Shown in pieces: positions 1 through 9,064 of a DNA stretch of 64,000 bases. A program made the position numbers and the translations under genes. The first letter of the stretch is position 1. The number at the start of each line of letters is the position of its first letter. The DNA is from Flammulina velutipes (taxonomy: Eukaryota > Basidiomycota > Agaricomycetes > Agaricales > Physalacriaceae): the NCBI GenBank assembly GCA_011800155.1, contig CM022368.1, forward strand, positions 1,240,001 through 1,304,000, given 5' to 3'. The notes beneath the pieces are model-generated. The model worked only from the letters and a program-made list of their open reading frames with translations. It was not told the origin of the DNA and did not search any database.

Positions 1-2
1 TG

Positions 3-1829
3 GCACCGACACATGATACCATCCAAGCACGGAGAGAGAATGCTCCCAAAGTACTTGACATCAACGCGGCTCTCAAGAGTGCGTAACTGCCATTCGTTTT
101 ATTTATTTCCGCTCAAGGTTTGCTTAGCCTCTGGGACACCACCGTTGACTCCCGGATCTGGATATTCCTCTACCTCTCCGGGACCGGTTTCGCCATTGTC
201 CCGCGATGTTTCTCCTGTATCTCCCAGGCCTTCAAACCAATCGGCGTTGGTCGCTGATATTTCGACCAGCCCAGTGTCTCCTCTCGGTGCTCGTCTACCG
301 TTCTTCGACAAAATACGCAATAAGCTTCCCGAAAATGTGACGCAGATAAACACTACACCTGATAACGGTCGTAGCAGAGCATCGTCTTCTGCATCTGGAG
401 GACCCCATAGTTCCAAGGCTCATGATGTACCTCCTTCACCTAGTTCAGGATCTGAGTATGGCTTGGCGTATGCCGATTCGACAGATTATGAGGACGAGGA
501 TGATCGCGATTTTGATCAAACGAATCCGAAAGGCAAAAACTTACCTCCACCTCTCCCGTTGACAGGGACTCCCAACCACAGGCCTACCAAATCGCAAACA
601 CACCAGAAGGATCTCCAGTCCGTTTCGTCGGCTTCCGGAGGAGAGCGCGAGGGAAGGAACAGGAGCAATTCCGCACTGGTTGCCCAAGCGCTGGGCCTTT
701 CTCAGACGCACCCTAGTGCGTACGGGAAGTTGGGCGGTCCCCCAACACGTAGTGGACGGTCATCGAGCACGAGCAGTATCGGAAGCAAGAGCGCGTACTC
801 GCGCGCTTCGTCCGTTTCGTCCGGCGCCGGATTGGGTCTCATTGCTTCAACGTCTTCTGCAGCCCCCACTGGAAGATTGGAGCGTGCCATGGAGACTTTA
901 CTGGAGGATGTCGATGGTTCAAAAAATCGACCTTCATTGATGAAAAGCAAGTCGACTGGCAAACAGGCCTACTTTGACAGAAAAGATGAAACCCAGCTGC
1001 TGAGTGCCAGTCCAACGTCGCTCAGCAAATCCTTGCCAAGTCGCAGTAATACTGTCGGGGTTCCTTATAGCCCGGAAACTAAACCTGTTAAGCTTCCCGC
1101 AAGAGCGAGGACCGAACGCGAACGCTCAACTGATTTTCGTGGCACTGGACATTCAAAGCGTCCAAAGACCTGCGTTCGCTGCGAGAGAAGGATTGAGGAT
1201 GGCCGATGGATACAGGTTGATGGTGGAGGTGTTCTTTGTGAGAAATGTTGGAAGAACATGTATTTGCCTAAGGTGCGCGCTCTGCACTTCCCGAAGTTTT
1301 GCATAATTTTGACCGATGCCTTTTTTAGTGCCGGCGTTGCGACTTGCCTATAGAAAAACAAGCCGTATCGTCCTCTGACGGTCAACTCAAAGGAAAGTAT
1401 CATAAAGATTGCTTTAATTGCCATATTTGCCACGTATGTTCTTTCTTCGTCCTGATTCTTACTTTTGTCGCTGACTCAAGCTAGAAACCATTCCCCGATA
1501 AGACATTCTACGTATTTGATGGCAAACCTTTGTGCGCTTATCACTACCACGAAGCGAACAGCTCGTTATGTGCTGCTCCCACTTGTGGACAACCGATTGA
1601 AGGACCGTGTGCGGTTTCTCACAACGGTGAACGCTACCACCCGGACCACTTGACCTGCGAGTTCTCGGGCTGCAGAGAAATGTTAGAGGAATATTGGGAA
1701 GTCGATGGACGTATGCTTTGCCAACGTCACGCGAAATGGGCTGGGGAGGATGACTACGTGGGGAACAAGGCGAATAAGCGAATCACCCGCTATATCGACC
1801 TCTCTGGTGGTCCCGAAGGACTGCGGTGA
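3..1829 (+). CDS. LIM-domain protein, 5' end outside window
   Basis: Exons 3-78, 128-1272, 1329-1433 and 1485-1829 join in frame; the gene starts left of the window. The long second exon encodes a Ser/Pro-rich, probably disordered region. The C-terminal part holds at least two LIM zinc modules: CVRCERRI, then CEKCW, CRRCDLPIE, CFNCHICH, then CAYHYH, CGQPIEG and CQRH, with the spacing of paired Cys/His zinc ligands. LIM domains bind proteins, and fungal LIM proteins of this layout (disordered N-terminus, C-terminal LIM pair) act at polarity or septation sites as paxillin-like or Rho-GAP-linked adaptors. No RhoGAP domain is visible in the part seen. The LIM assignment is firm; a paxillin-like role is inference. 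Stop is TGA at 1827-1829. Confidence 0.85.
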
Positions 1830-2098
1830 ATTAATGGACTTCATTCATTTTCAAGGGATTTTTCATTTCTTAGGATCAAGTTTCGAGGCGGACCGTTGCA
1901 CAATCCTATACCATCATTCATTTGGGACACTGCCTGCATTTTTGTAGTACTATCTCGTTCACCCTTTCTTGTTTCTATCCTTAATTTATGTTGCTAGTAA
2001 CACTTGTAATACTCATTCGTGCTTTCCACCCATACATCTAGTATACAGGGTAGTAGTTGACGTCACTTAAGCGCCTTAACTTTTGACTTCTTACCACC

Positions 2099-3521
2099 AT
2101 GTCGGAAGAAATCCAAATCAACGTGAAGGGTATGTTATCTGCAAAGATTCGAGCATCCCAAGCTGAATGTTTCTCGAACAGGACCTGCCGAAATTAAGCT
2201 GCAGATAACGATCTCGACGGATAAAACAGTGCTTGAGTTAAAGCAGGCTATCGCTGAGAAATCTGAAGTGGAAGCTGACAGGCAGAGATTGATATATTCC
2301 GGTGCGTCTTTTCTCTACAACGCTTTCATCCATGAACTTATGATATCTCAGGGCGTGTATTGAAGGTGCTGTGGTTGGTTTCGCACATTAGTCAACCTGA
2401 TCTGACCAGCTTATCAGGATGAGGAACCTTTGTCAACTTACAAGATACAATCCTCGCATACTATCCACATGGTAAAAGGTGTGGCTCGTCCAAACGGCTC
2501 GTCTTCGACATCCGGAGCAACTGCGGCGCCTCAACCACTGCCAACCATGCAGACTGGCCAGAATGTTCACGACCCTCTCACCCAACTTAATGGCCACCAA
2601 GGCTTTGGGCTTATGGCTGGACTCAACCCCTTCGCTGACATGGGCCTCAACCAGAACGATCCCAATATGGTGCGTAGCTTCTAGTCTTTCCCTTACGCGT
2701 CCTCACAAGTAACTCAGCTCCAAACCATGATGAACTCGCCTCAATTCTTGCAGCAAATGACCAGCATGATGTCTAATCCTCAAGTTCTGGATCAAGTCAT
2801 CGCGTCGAATCCACAACTTCAAGGCATGGCCCCCCAAGTGCGAGAGATGTTCCAGAGCGAACAGTTCCGCCAGATGATGTATGTATCTTGCATCTTATTC
2901 TGTAGTGTAATATTGTTGACCTATTGGCAGCTCTGATCCCCAACGCTTACAGCAGATGATGCAGATGGCTTCGCTACTTCGTGGCAATGGTGGCGCCCCA
3001 GGCGCCGGAATGTTTGGGGGTGCAGGTGGCATGGGAGGCAATAGTTTCCCAGCACCCGGTCTCCCAGGCGGGGATGCTGCGACTGCAGGAACGCCCGGTG
3101 CCGGAGCAAACACCAATCAAGCACCAAACCCCTTCTCACTATTCGGAGGAATGCCGAACGCTGGCGCTGGCGCCGGACCTGGTGCCAATCCGTTTGGTGG
3201 TATGGATCCCGCATTCCTTCAGCAAATTCTCGGTGGTGCTGGAGCAGGGGGACCGTTCGGTGGCGCACCTTTTGGAGGTGCAGGATTTGGCGCGCCAACA
3301 AGTCCTCCGGCAGACACTAGGTCACCTGAAGAACGCTTCCAGGTTCAGCTACAGGTAATTCTCCAATGCCGTTCCCTTGATACCTCCGGGCTCACATGTT
3401 ATCTTAGCAATTGCAGGACATGGGATTCACGAATGCCCAACAGAATGTACGCGCACTCCTTGCTACTGGTGGGAACGTGCATTCTGCAATTGAGTATATC
3501 CTAGGTGGCGGAGGGCTGTAG
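2099..3521 (+). CDS. DSK2: Ubiquilin / UBL-UBA proteasome shuttle Dsk2
   Basis: Seven exons (2099-2129, 2182-2301, 2352-2365, 2418-2669, 2718-2878, 2931-3354, 3408-3521) encode 371 residues. Residues 1-80 are a ubiquitin-like domain beginning [21 protein letters not shown] Met/Gln-rich STI1-type region follows ([20 protein letters not shown] and [20 protein letters not shown]), then a long Gly/Ala-rich linker and a C-terminal UBA domain ([20 protein letters not shown]). The order UBL-STI1-UBA is that of yeast Dsk2 and ubiquilins, which bring polyubiquitinated proteins to the proteasome, including in ER-associated degradation. The 14-nt exon 3 is unusually small but is needed to keep the frame. 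Length and domain order are normal, so the gene looks intact. Confidence 0.95.
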
Positions 3522-3725
3522 ATCTCGTGTAACTATACTTTGTATGTACGTTGCCCCGGAGGGGTTGTTCAATACCACTAAGCAGTTCATCTGAGAGGAT
3601 GTTGTGATCATTGGGCGACAAGAATATGTAAGTAAATAGATAACAATTGCAATACATTTACAAAGATGCAGTGTAGAGTAAGAGGATAATATATGATGAA
3701 GGCATTCCAACCACCGAGCGGCAGA

Positions 3726-4321
3726 TCATTTGGGGATAAGAGAACGGTTTATGCAATCTGTGCAAGTAGTGGTATCGCTGCGAAATACATGAGTTCGTCT
3801 TTTACGATTGAGCAAGGATGAACGTGCCTTTGAACGTTTTCCACGCAACAGTCGCGACAGATGATCCTCCCACATCCGCGACTCCCATCATCATCGTCTG
3901 ACTTATCGGCGCGTTCGTCTTCGTGTTTCTTTCGCTTATGTGAGGAAATGGCGGACGAAGGCGCTACGCTGGTATTCTGAGACTGGAGGGAGAGCGCAGC
4001 ACGGCTGGGAGTTGATATGGCCGCGCCACTAGGAGGGCTGGTACATCTACGAGAGCAGACCATACATGTCAAGGATCCACAACTGCAAGGGTGAGATTAA
4101 TTGAGTGATTTCGGGTAGAATTAAAGAGGAGAGGCCCACCAGGAGCATGTAATAGGACACGAAGTACGCGTGTTGAGTGCTCGATGACAAGAAACACATG
4201 TGCTCGTAGTTGAAGGGAGAAGGCATGCCGTCTTCGAGGGAGTCGATATTAGGTGTAATACAGCTGCCGTCGCTGTGGGCGTAGATTTGTTGAACGAAAT
4301 GCGCCTGCGTTTGTGCATCAT
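3726..4321 (-). CDS. Small Cys-rich zinc-binding protein
   Basis: Three exons on the minus strand (4140-4321, 3828-4082, 3726-3777) give 162 residues. The protein starts MMHKRRRISF and has a basic N-terminus, then CxxC pairs (CVSCHRAL, CPITCSCCGSLTCMVC), a Ser/Asp-rich linker, and a second cluster CGRIICRDCCVEN ending TTTCTDCINRS. The regular CxxC pairs imply two zinc-binding knuckles. The second intron has a GC donor (AAAG|GCACGT) and is required to reach the final TCTDC motif in frame; without it the ORF runs to a different end. I recognise the pattern as a small zinc protein found across fungi but cannot name a function. The Met at 4318 is an alternative start. Confidence 0.7.
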
Positions 4322-4623
4322 GGCAGTAGACAATGAAAAGTATTATTTGCCACGCAAAGTCACGTTAAAATGCCACCGGCAAAAGAGCGGAATTCGGGAC
4401 TGCTTCATATGGATATCTAGGATTTTGTGGCAAGTAGTTCGCTGCACGAACTTGATGAATATGTAACTGCCGACCGCTTTCCCAAATATTTATTCGTACA
4501 GTGGAGACCGATGAGCACAATGCAACTCTGGGTCGACATCTCGAGAAGGAATTGATTGCGGTGCCAACTCACTCGAAAGACGCCACCTAAGGTTGTGGTT
4601 AAGTAGGTGGCCTTTGTTTAGAA
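4322..4623. other. Intergenic, no gene seen
   Basis: This spacer lies between a minus-strand zinc protein gene and a doubtful plus-strand ORF, so it should contain the start region of both. I see no repeat, RNA gene or clear promoter motif in it. Confidence 0.5.
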
Positions 4624-4954
4624 ATGGATGGCTCAGAGAAGGTTAACAAAAGAGAAGAGGAAATGATTGAGAATTTGAAGAAGGCAAGGGAGGCAATTGA
4701 AGAGGTCCTCCTCCAACGAGGTGTTCTAATAGCTATAGACTCGTGTGGAGGGTCATCCGATTATAGAACTATGACTAGATCTGCTTACAACACTCACCTC
4801 AAGATTTGGGTTAACCGGAAAAGAGAAATGGGCATTTTGACGTCGAAACCAGCGAATATGGTGCGTAGATGTCGCTGAAGGACAGATGATTAGTAAAAAC
4901 GATGTTTCTGAAACACGTTAGCAAGTTCTATCAGTTCAAGTGACCCGCAAATGA
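4624..4954 (+). CDS. Possible small hypothetical protein
   Basis: A 237-nt exon (4624-4860) starting MDGSEKVNKREEEMIENLKK joins through a canonical intron (GTGCGT...GTTAG, 4861-4921) to a 33-nt exon ending at a TGA (4952-4954), giving 89 residues. The first 35 residues are strongly helical with heptad-like spacing, so a short coiled coil is possible. There is no recognisable domain. Because the protein is short and has no family, it may be a chance ORF or the remains of a gene. The coding direction fits the gap before the DUF1349 gene. Confidence 0.35.
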
Positions 4955-5031
4955 CTTGAGACGCGTCAAGTCCTACGTGGCGCTTCACAAGAAGTTTCAC
5001 CGACGATCCTCCGCGCCTGCCTAGACACTGC

Positions 5032-5038
5032 TATAAAA
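5032..5038 (+). promoter_or_regulatory. TATA box of DUF1349 gene
   Basis: TATAAAA lies about 49 bp upstream of the ATG at 5087, in the position expected for a core promoter with a short 5' leader. Confidence 0.6.
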
Positions 5039-5086
5039 GCCAGTTCGTAGGAGACTTTATAATAATCGCATCACTACCATTCCGAC

Positions 5087-5659
5087 ATGACGAAAGAACA
5101 GCAAACCATCGTGGCTCAGCCTTCCACCGATATTTGGCGTCAGCTGCCATCGACAAATATCTTCAACGCACCCATTCAAATCCAATCCTCCGTCCCGCTG
5201 CAATCTTTCAATAGCGCGCGCATCTCCTTCAGTGCGCCATGGAAATATCGCTTCGACCAAGGCGGTCTTCTCCTTCGTCTTACCAAACCAGGACAGAAAG
5301 ACAAATGGCTGAAAACTGGCGTTGAGTTCTACAACGGTTCCCAGTTCATCAGCACCGTAGGCTGTGATCAATCGGCCGATTGGAGCGTCTATCCCACCAC
5401 AGGCAAGGACACAGAGTTTACCGTGGAGGCTAGGAGGGAAGGCCACGAGCTTGGGACGTCGCTATGGGTGTATCGCCTCATTGTTGACAAAGAAGGAAAG
5501 GAGGCCGAAAGAGTTCCGTTGAGAGAAGTGGCGTGGTTCCTTGCTGATCAAGACGGTTGGGACATTGCCATTGGTGCATACAGTGCGCGCCCAGCAGACA
5601 AGGATGTCACTGGGGGGGAGTCATTGGAGTTTACCTGGTGGAATTTAGTCGTCGCCTGA
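5087..5659 (+). CDS. DUF1349 family protein (concanavalin A-like fold)
   Basis: A single-exon gene of 190 residues. The sequence FDQGGLLLRLTKPGQKDKWL, then KTGVEFYNGSQFISTVGCDQ and a C-terminal IAIGAYSARPADK segment are characteristic of the DUF1349 family, whose bacterial member YesU has a concanavalin A-like jelly-roll fold. Such proteins are thought to bind or process carbohydrates, but no reaction is established for the fungal members. There is no signal peptide, so it is probably cytosolic. The full family length is present and the TATA box sits just upstream. It is intronless, unlike its neighbours, which is common in this family in fungi. Confidence 0.85.
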   Translation: MTKEQQTIVAQPSTDIWRQLPSTNIFNAPIQIQSSVPLQSFNSARISFSAPWKYRFDQGGLLLRLTKPGQKDKWLKTGVEFYNGSQFISTVGCDQSADWSVYPTTGKDTEFTVEARREGHELGTSLWVYRLIVDKEGKEAERVPLREVAWFLADQDGWDIAIGAYSARPADKDVTGGESLEFTWWNLVVA

Positions 5660-5722
5660 ATGGAAGGACCCAAAAAAGAAATGTTTAATAACACGTTTTA
5701 TGTATAATCATTGCGAACGTTA

Positions 5723-6506
5723 TCATGAATCCTCATCATCCGACTCCGACATTCGCATACTTTCAACGAATGATCCATCGATGGGGCCTGCGCTATGGTG
5801 AGATTGGATAAAGTGACGCTAGACAATGGACTTACGAACGCCCCTTGCCGAATTCCCTTGCATCCTCCCACGATATGCAGATGTAGCAGGGCTAGGCGTT
5901 GGTGGTAGGGAGCTCGTTGACGGGAATGTGCTTGTGGACGCTGAGGGAGGGAGATTGTAACGTAAAGGCGACGCCGCATAATTGGGTCGTAATGAGGAGC
6001 CGGGGATGAAAGGGCCACGGTTGTGACTTTGTTCAGGAGTTCTCTATTAGACGTTGTGAGCAGCGATTGAACGGAAAGGTATATTCAACGTACTGGGGGG
6101 CTGGACACGAGTTCAGATAAACGTTTGGCTTTGGTTGGAGAAGCCGTCACGGGTCGTTTCTTTGGAGATACTGGAGGAAGAGGCTGTCGTGGATATTTTA
6201 TTGCGTACGCCGATTGGAGGATGTTGTAGGCCAAAAGAGACGCAGCTGCGAGTTCTAGTGAAAGACACAATCAACGAGAGCGCGTAAAATGAACAAGGCC
6301 TGCAGCATACCAAGCTTCCAAATAACAGATGACAGTTCACCCCCATTCCATTTTGTGAAATCGAGGAGAAACGGGGTGGGAAGAAGGTATGTGACGAGCA
6401 GCAGCGCTATAAGGCAAAATGAATTTGTTCGAATACGCGAGATGGCCTCGGCACGGTGGGGTTTGAGGTAGTTGGATATAGTTGTTACCAGTGACGAAGA
6501 TGGCAT
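5723..6506 (-). CDS. POM34-like nuclear pore membrane protein
   Basis: Four exons (6311-6506, 6094-6254, 5836-6043, 5723-5787) encode 209 residues. The first third carries two hydrophobic segments (SFCLIALLLVTYLLPTPFLL and LELAAASLLAYNILQSAYAI), followed directly by YPRQPLPPVSPKKRP and a Ser/Pro-rich tail ending ESMRMSESDDEDS. Two membrane helices followed by a PLPP(V/L)(S/T)P motif is the layout of Pom34, an integral protein of the nuclear pore membrane ring. Assignment rests on layout and motif, so it is probable but not certain. The LINE target duplication begins 59 bp upstream of the start codon, so the native promoter now lies on the far side of 47 kb of mobile DNA. Confidence 0.65.
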
Positions 6507-6564
6507 TCTGACGCGTCGTAAACACGATACAGTTCAAAGTTTCTGGATCCTCGTGATGGTTCGT

Positions 6565-6579
6565 AGAAAAGGGTTAACC
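6565..6579. repeat. Left target-site duplication of the LINE
   Basis: AGAAAAGGGTTAACC is repeated exactly at 53406-53420, directly after the poly(A) tail of the LINE. A 15-bp direct repeat flanking an element that ends in poly(A) is the signature of target-primed reverse transcription. Confidence 0.9.
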
Positions 6580-7297
6580 AGAGCTTCTTGACCTCTTACC
6601 ACCATCATCTCCGGATGGTGATTGGATATTTGGCGAGAGCTCTCGTCGCACGGCGCGACGAGGAGCGTACGATTCGTCCTCACCACTCGTGTAGTGGAGA
6701 TCCCGTCGGGATCTGAGCTCGTCGAGCTCATCGTTGGCTGCGCGACGCACGACGACCATCCTGAGGGATGCCACCAAGCCAATTGGAGGATACATGCGTG
6801 GTTTTTGCAACCCTTTTGTAATTAATGAACCCAATAATTGCATATCTACACACTGTGTGTCTCAAGGAGAAGGAGAAAGTCGAGCTCGTCGAGTTCGACG
6901 ACGCCCAGCACGATTAGCCAAGTCATGGCGCGCTGGCGCCATGACGCCATGAATAAGCTGACGTGTCGATGACATCACTCGTCCAGAAGTTGGACAGCTT
7001 CTTCGTGCTTCTGACGAGACCACCCGAGGACAGTCTTCTTCCTACGAAACCCCCCCGAAAACATATTGGCCAGATGTTATTGTCTCTCCGACGTAAACAA
7101 ACACAGATGGCGACAACACAGAGCAGACGCTGGCATACCCAAATACTCAAACCCAACGACCCCGTAAGAGAGCCCAGCTGTGGTTAAGAACCGATAACTA
7201 AAATACCCTAGACAGATGTCACTCCCCGGGAGAAGCGTCCTGACATCGGGGGCAGCGCCCAAGCTATATAAACCTGGAAAACAAGAAACAACCCTCT
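6580..7297. other. LINE 5' leader
   Basis: This stretch is inside the LINE, before ORF1. It is rich in short palindromes, for example GAGCTCGTCGAGCTC near 6716 and a related one near 6888, and a GC-rich arm pair around CGTCGCACGGCGCGACGAGG. A TATATAAA sequence lies at about 7265-7272, shortly before the ORF1 open frame. No convincing gene lies here; an 89-codon minus-strand ORF (6574-6843) crosses the element boundary and is taken as chance. Confidence 0.6.
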
Positions 7298-8661
7298 TTG
7301 CCTCTCTCCCCACTACCTCGTCGTCGCTTACGCTCACTGATCTTCATCCTGGAATCTCCACGCCGCCCAGTATCTGGCAACAGCCCGCGCAAGAGTGCCA
7401 AAACTACGTCCAGTAGTGGCGCTAGGAAGCGAGATCAACCTAGGCTGCCATCTCCGCCGCGCAAAAACGCGTATCAGAGCGGCTCAGACCACGACGACAT
7501 CGACACTGAAGTCCCCACCTGGACGATCAACAAGAACCTCACTTCGACATTTAAAGACGCTGAGCCCGACTCTGACCCCGAACCTAACGAAGACGTCACA
7601 ATGGACGAAGATAATGAAGGACAAACCGGAAGCATGCCCCCTGATACGCCAAACTCTGAACCCGCCGCTAACTCGCGAACCACGACCCCCAAGCAAACAA
7701 CGTCCCCAGAAACAAGCAAACAGACAAATACCGGCCCTCCCCCAGTCCCCAATCCAGCTCCTCGCAGACCGTTCGCCTACCCTGCCAACAAATTTGACAC
7801 TAGATGGAAATCCCACTGGGTACGTGACGATATACCCGCGCCATGATCAATCACTAACACTTGACTCAGGCTAGGAAGACAAACCCTCATGGGCTGATCC
7901 CAAACTTCGAACCCCAGTCACCCGCGGAATCTTTAGACCTAGCTGCCTTTGCACCTAACAATGGGAAGTGGAAAAATCCGGTAATCCAAGCGCCTGCCCT
8001 AATGGCTGGCTTTCCGCAACACGTCCGGGACGAAATCATGCTCCACCCCAACAAGTACCGTATCGCTCACGGCTTCAACTTCGGTGCTGGCCTGCTCAAG
8101 AACGTCGACATCGCAAAAGTCCTGAACGACGCCCTCCAGCCACTCGCCAATAACCGAGGCACAGTCAGCGTCACCCCAGTAACCAGATTCGAGGAGCACG
8201 ATAAACGTCACATCATCCTCAACAAGAGCCGAAAACTCCTCATCCTCCCGGAACAGAACCAGCCCTCTCGTGCAGAACGTCTCTCTGGACGCTGGACACC
8301 TCCCAATTCCCTTATTGTCACTATCGAAGGCGACAAACTACGGAACCTCATCGATCGCCAAATCACGTTTGCGCTCAACGATACTGTCGCAGCGCACATC
8401 CTCAGAGTCGACCCTCGCGTTCGCTCCTGGGTCGTCGGTATCTTTGCCACGTCGATTCAAGGGAAAGACACCTTCATCATGGAGGAGATCCAATGGCACA
8501 TCATGGGAAACCTCTTTCGCGACCACGGATTCCGTCGCTTCGTCAGCATCCACACGAGCGACTGGCGTGACTCGTCGGAGGAGAAGACCTTCAACATCCT
8601 TCGCTCGATGACAGTGGAATCGATCATCCACGACGAGGACGACATTCATTATGTCGTCTAC
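7298..8661 (+). pseudogene. LINE ORF1 (Gag-like), 5' part
   Basis: The open frame runs from about 7244 and shows no early ATG; the translation start is undecided. A Ser/Pro-rich acidic N-terminal region is followed at 7820-7869 by a 50-bp sequence with every mark of an intron (GTACGT donor, CACTAAC branch site, ACTCAG acceptor). It contains an in-frame stop, and splicing it joins KSHW to ARKTNPHGLIP in frame. The downstream part (LLKNVDIAKVLNDALQPLAN, then SWVVGIFATSIQGKDTFIME) is a globular Gag-like region. The frame is cut after TAC at 8661 by element 1 and resumes at 21001. ORF1 proteins of LINEs bind the element RNA and form the ribonucleoprotein needed for retrotransposition. Confidence 0.75.
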
Positions 8662-8685
8662 CATCAGGAAAAGCCCTCCTGGCCT
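8662..8685 (+). repeat. Element 1 left terminal inverted repeat
   Basis: The 24 bases are the exact reverse complement of 20975-20998. The first ten (CATCAGGAAA) are shared with element 2. Confidence 0.95.
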
Positions 8686-9064
8686 CAGTAGGTAGTAGGT
8701 CTAGCTATGTTACAAATTTCAACCTTGTACAACTTGTAGTTAACTTCATTGACTTGACTGACCTACAAGCTATAAGGCTTCCTCAGTACACATAGAAAGT
8801 CTCCAGGTCAGGAAACATCCTTCACATAGCGTAGGCATACCTGAGACAGCAGTAAGTCCACAATATTCTCTCAATTGACCTATGGGCACCTAGAATACCT
8901 ATAGGTTGATTGTACCCACTTCATTACCCTAAGTATCACCAGGCCTACTTATAGTTCAAAGTATAGAACATGTACACCTCAGTTCCTGTAAGGCTTAGAA
9001 TATTAAACCAAACTACAAGCTTGAAGCAATATAATTATTTAGATGGTGATATAAGAACAGTAAA
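8686..9064. repeat. Element 1 left subterminal region
   Basis: AT-rich DNA between the terminal repeat and the transposase stop codon, with many degenerate copies of short motifs such as ACCTA, CAAGCT and GTACAC. No ORF is credible. Subterminal arrays of this kind bind the transposase in CACTA-like elements. Confidence 0.55.

Noticed and set aside
6574..6843. Minus-strand 89-codon ORF next to the POM34-like gene
   Set aside because: It crosses the LINE boundary at 6580 and lies in the palindrome-rich LINE leader; no domain or splice partner.
7298..8661. ORF1 as a retroviral or LTR-element Gag
   Set aside because: No long terminal repeats, protease or integrase; the linked ORF2 is endonuclease-RT-RNase H and the element ends in poly(A).
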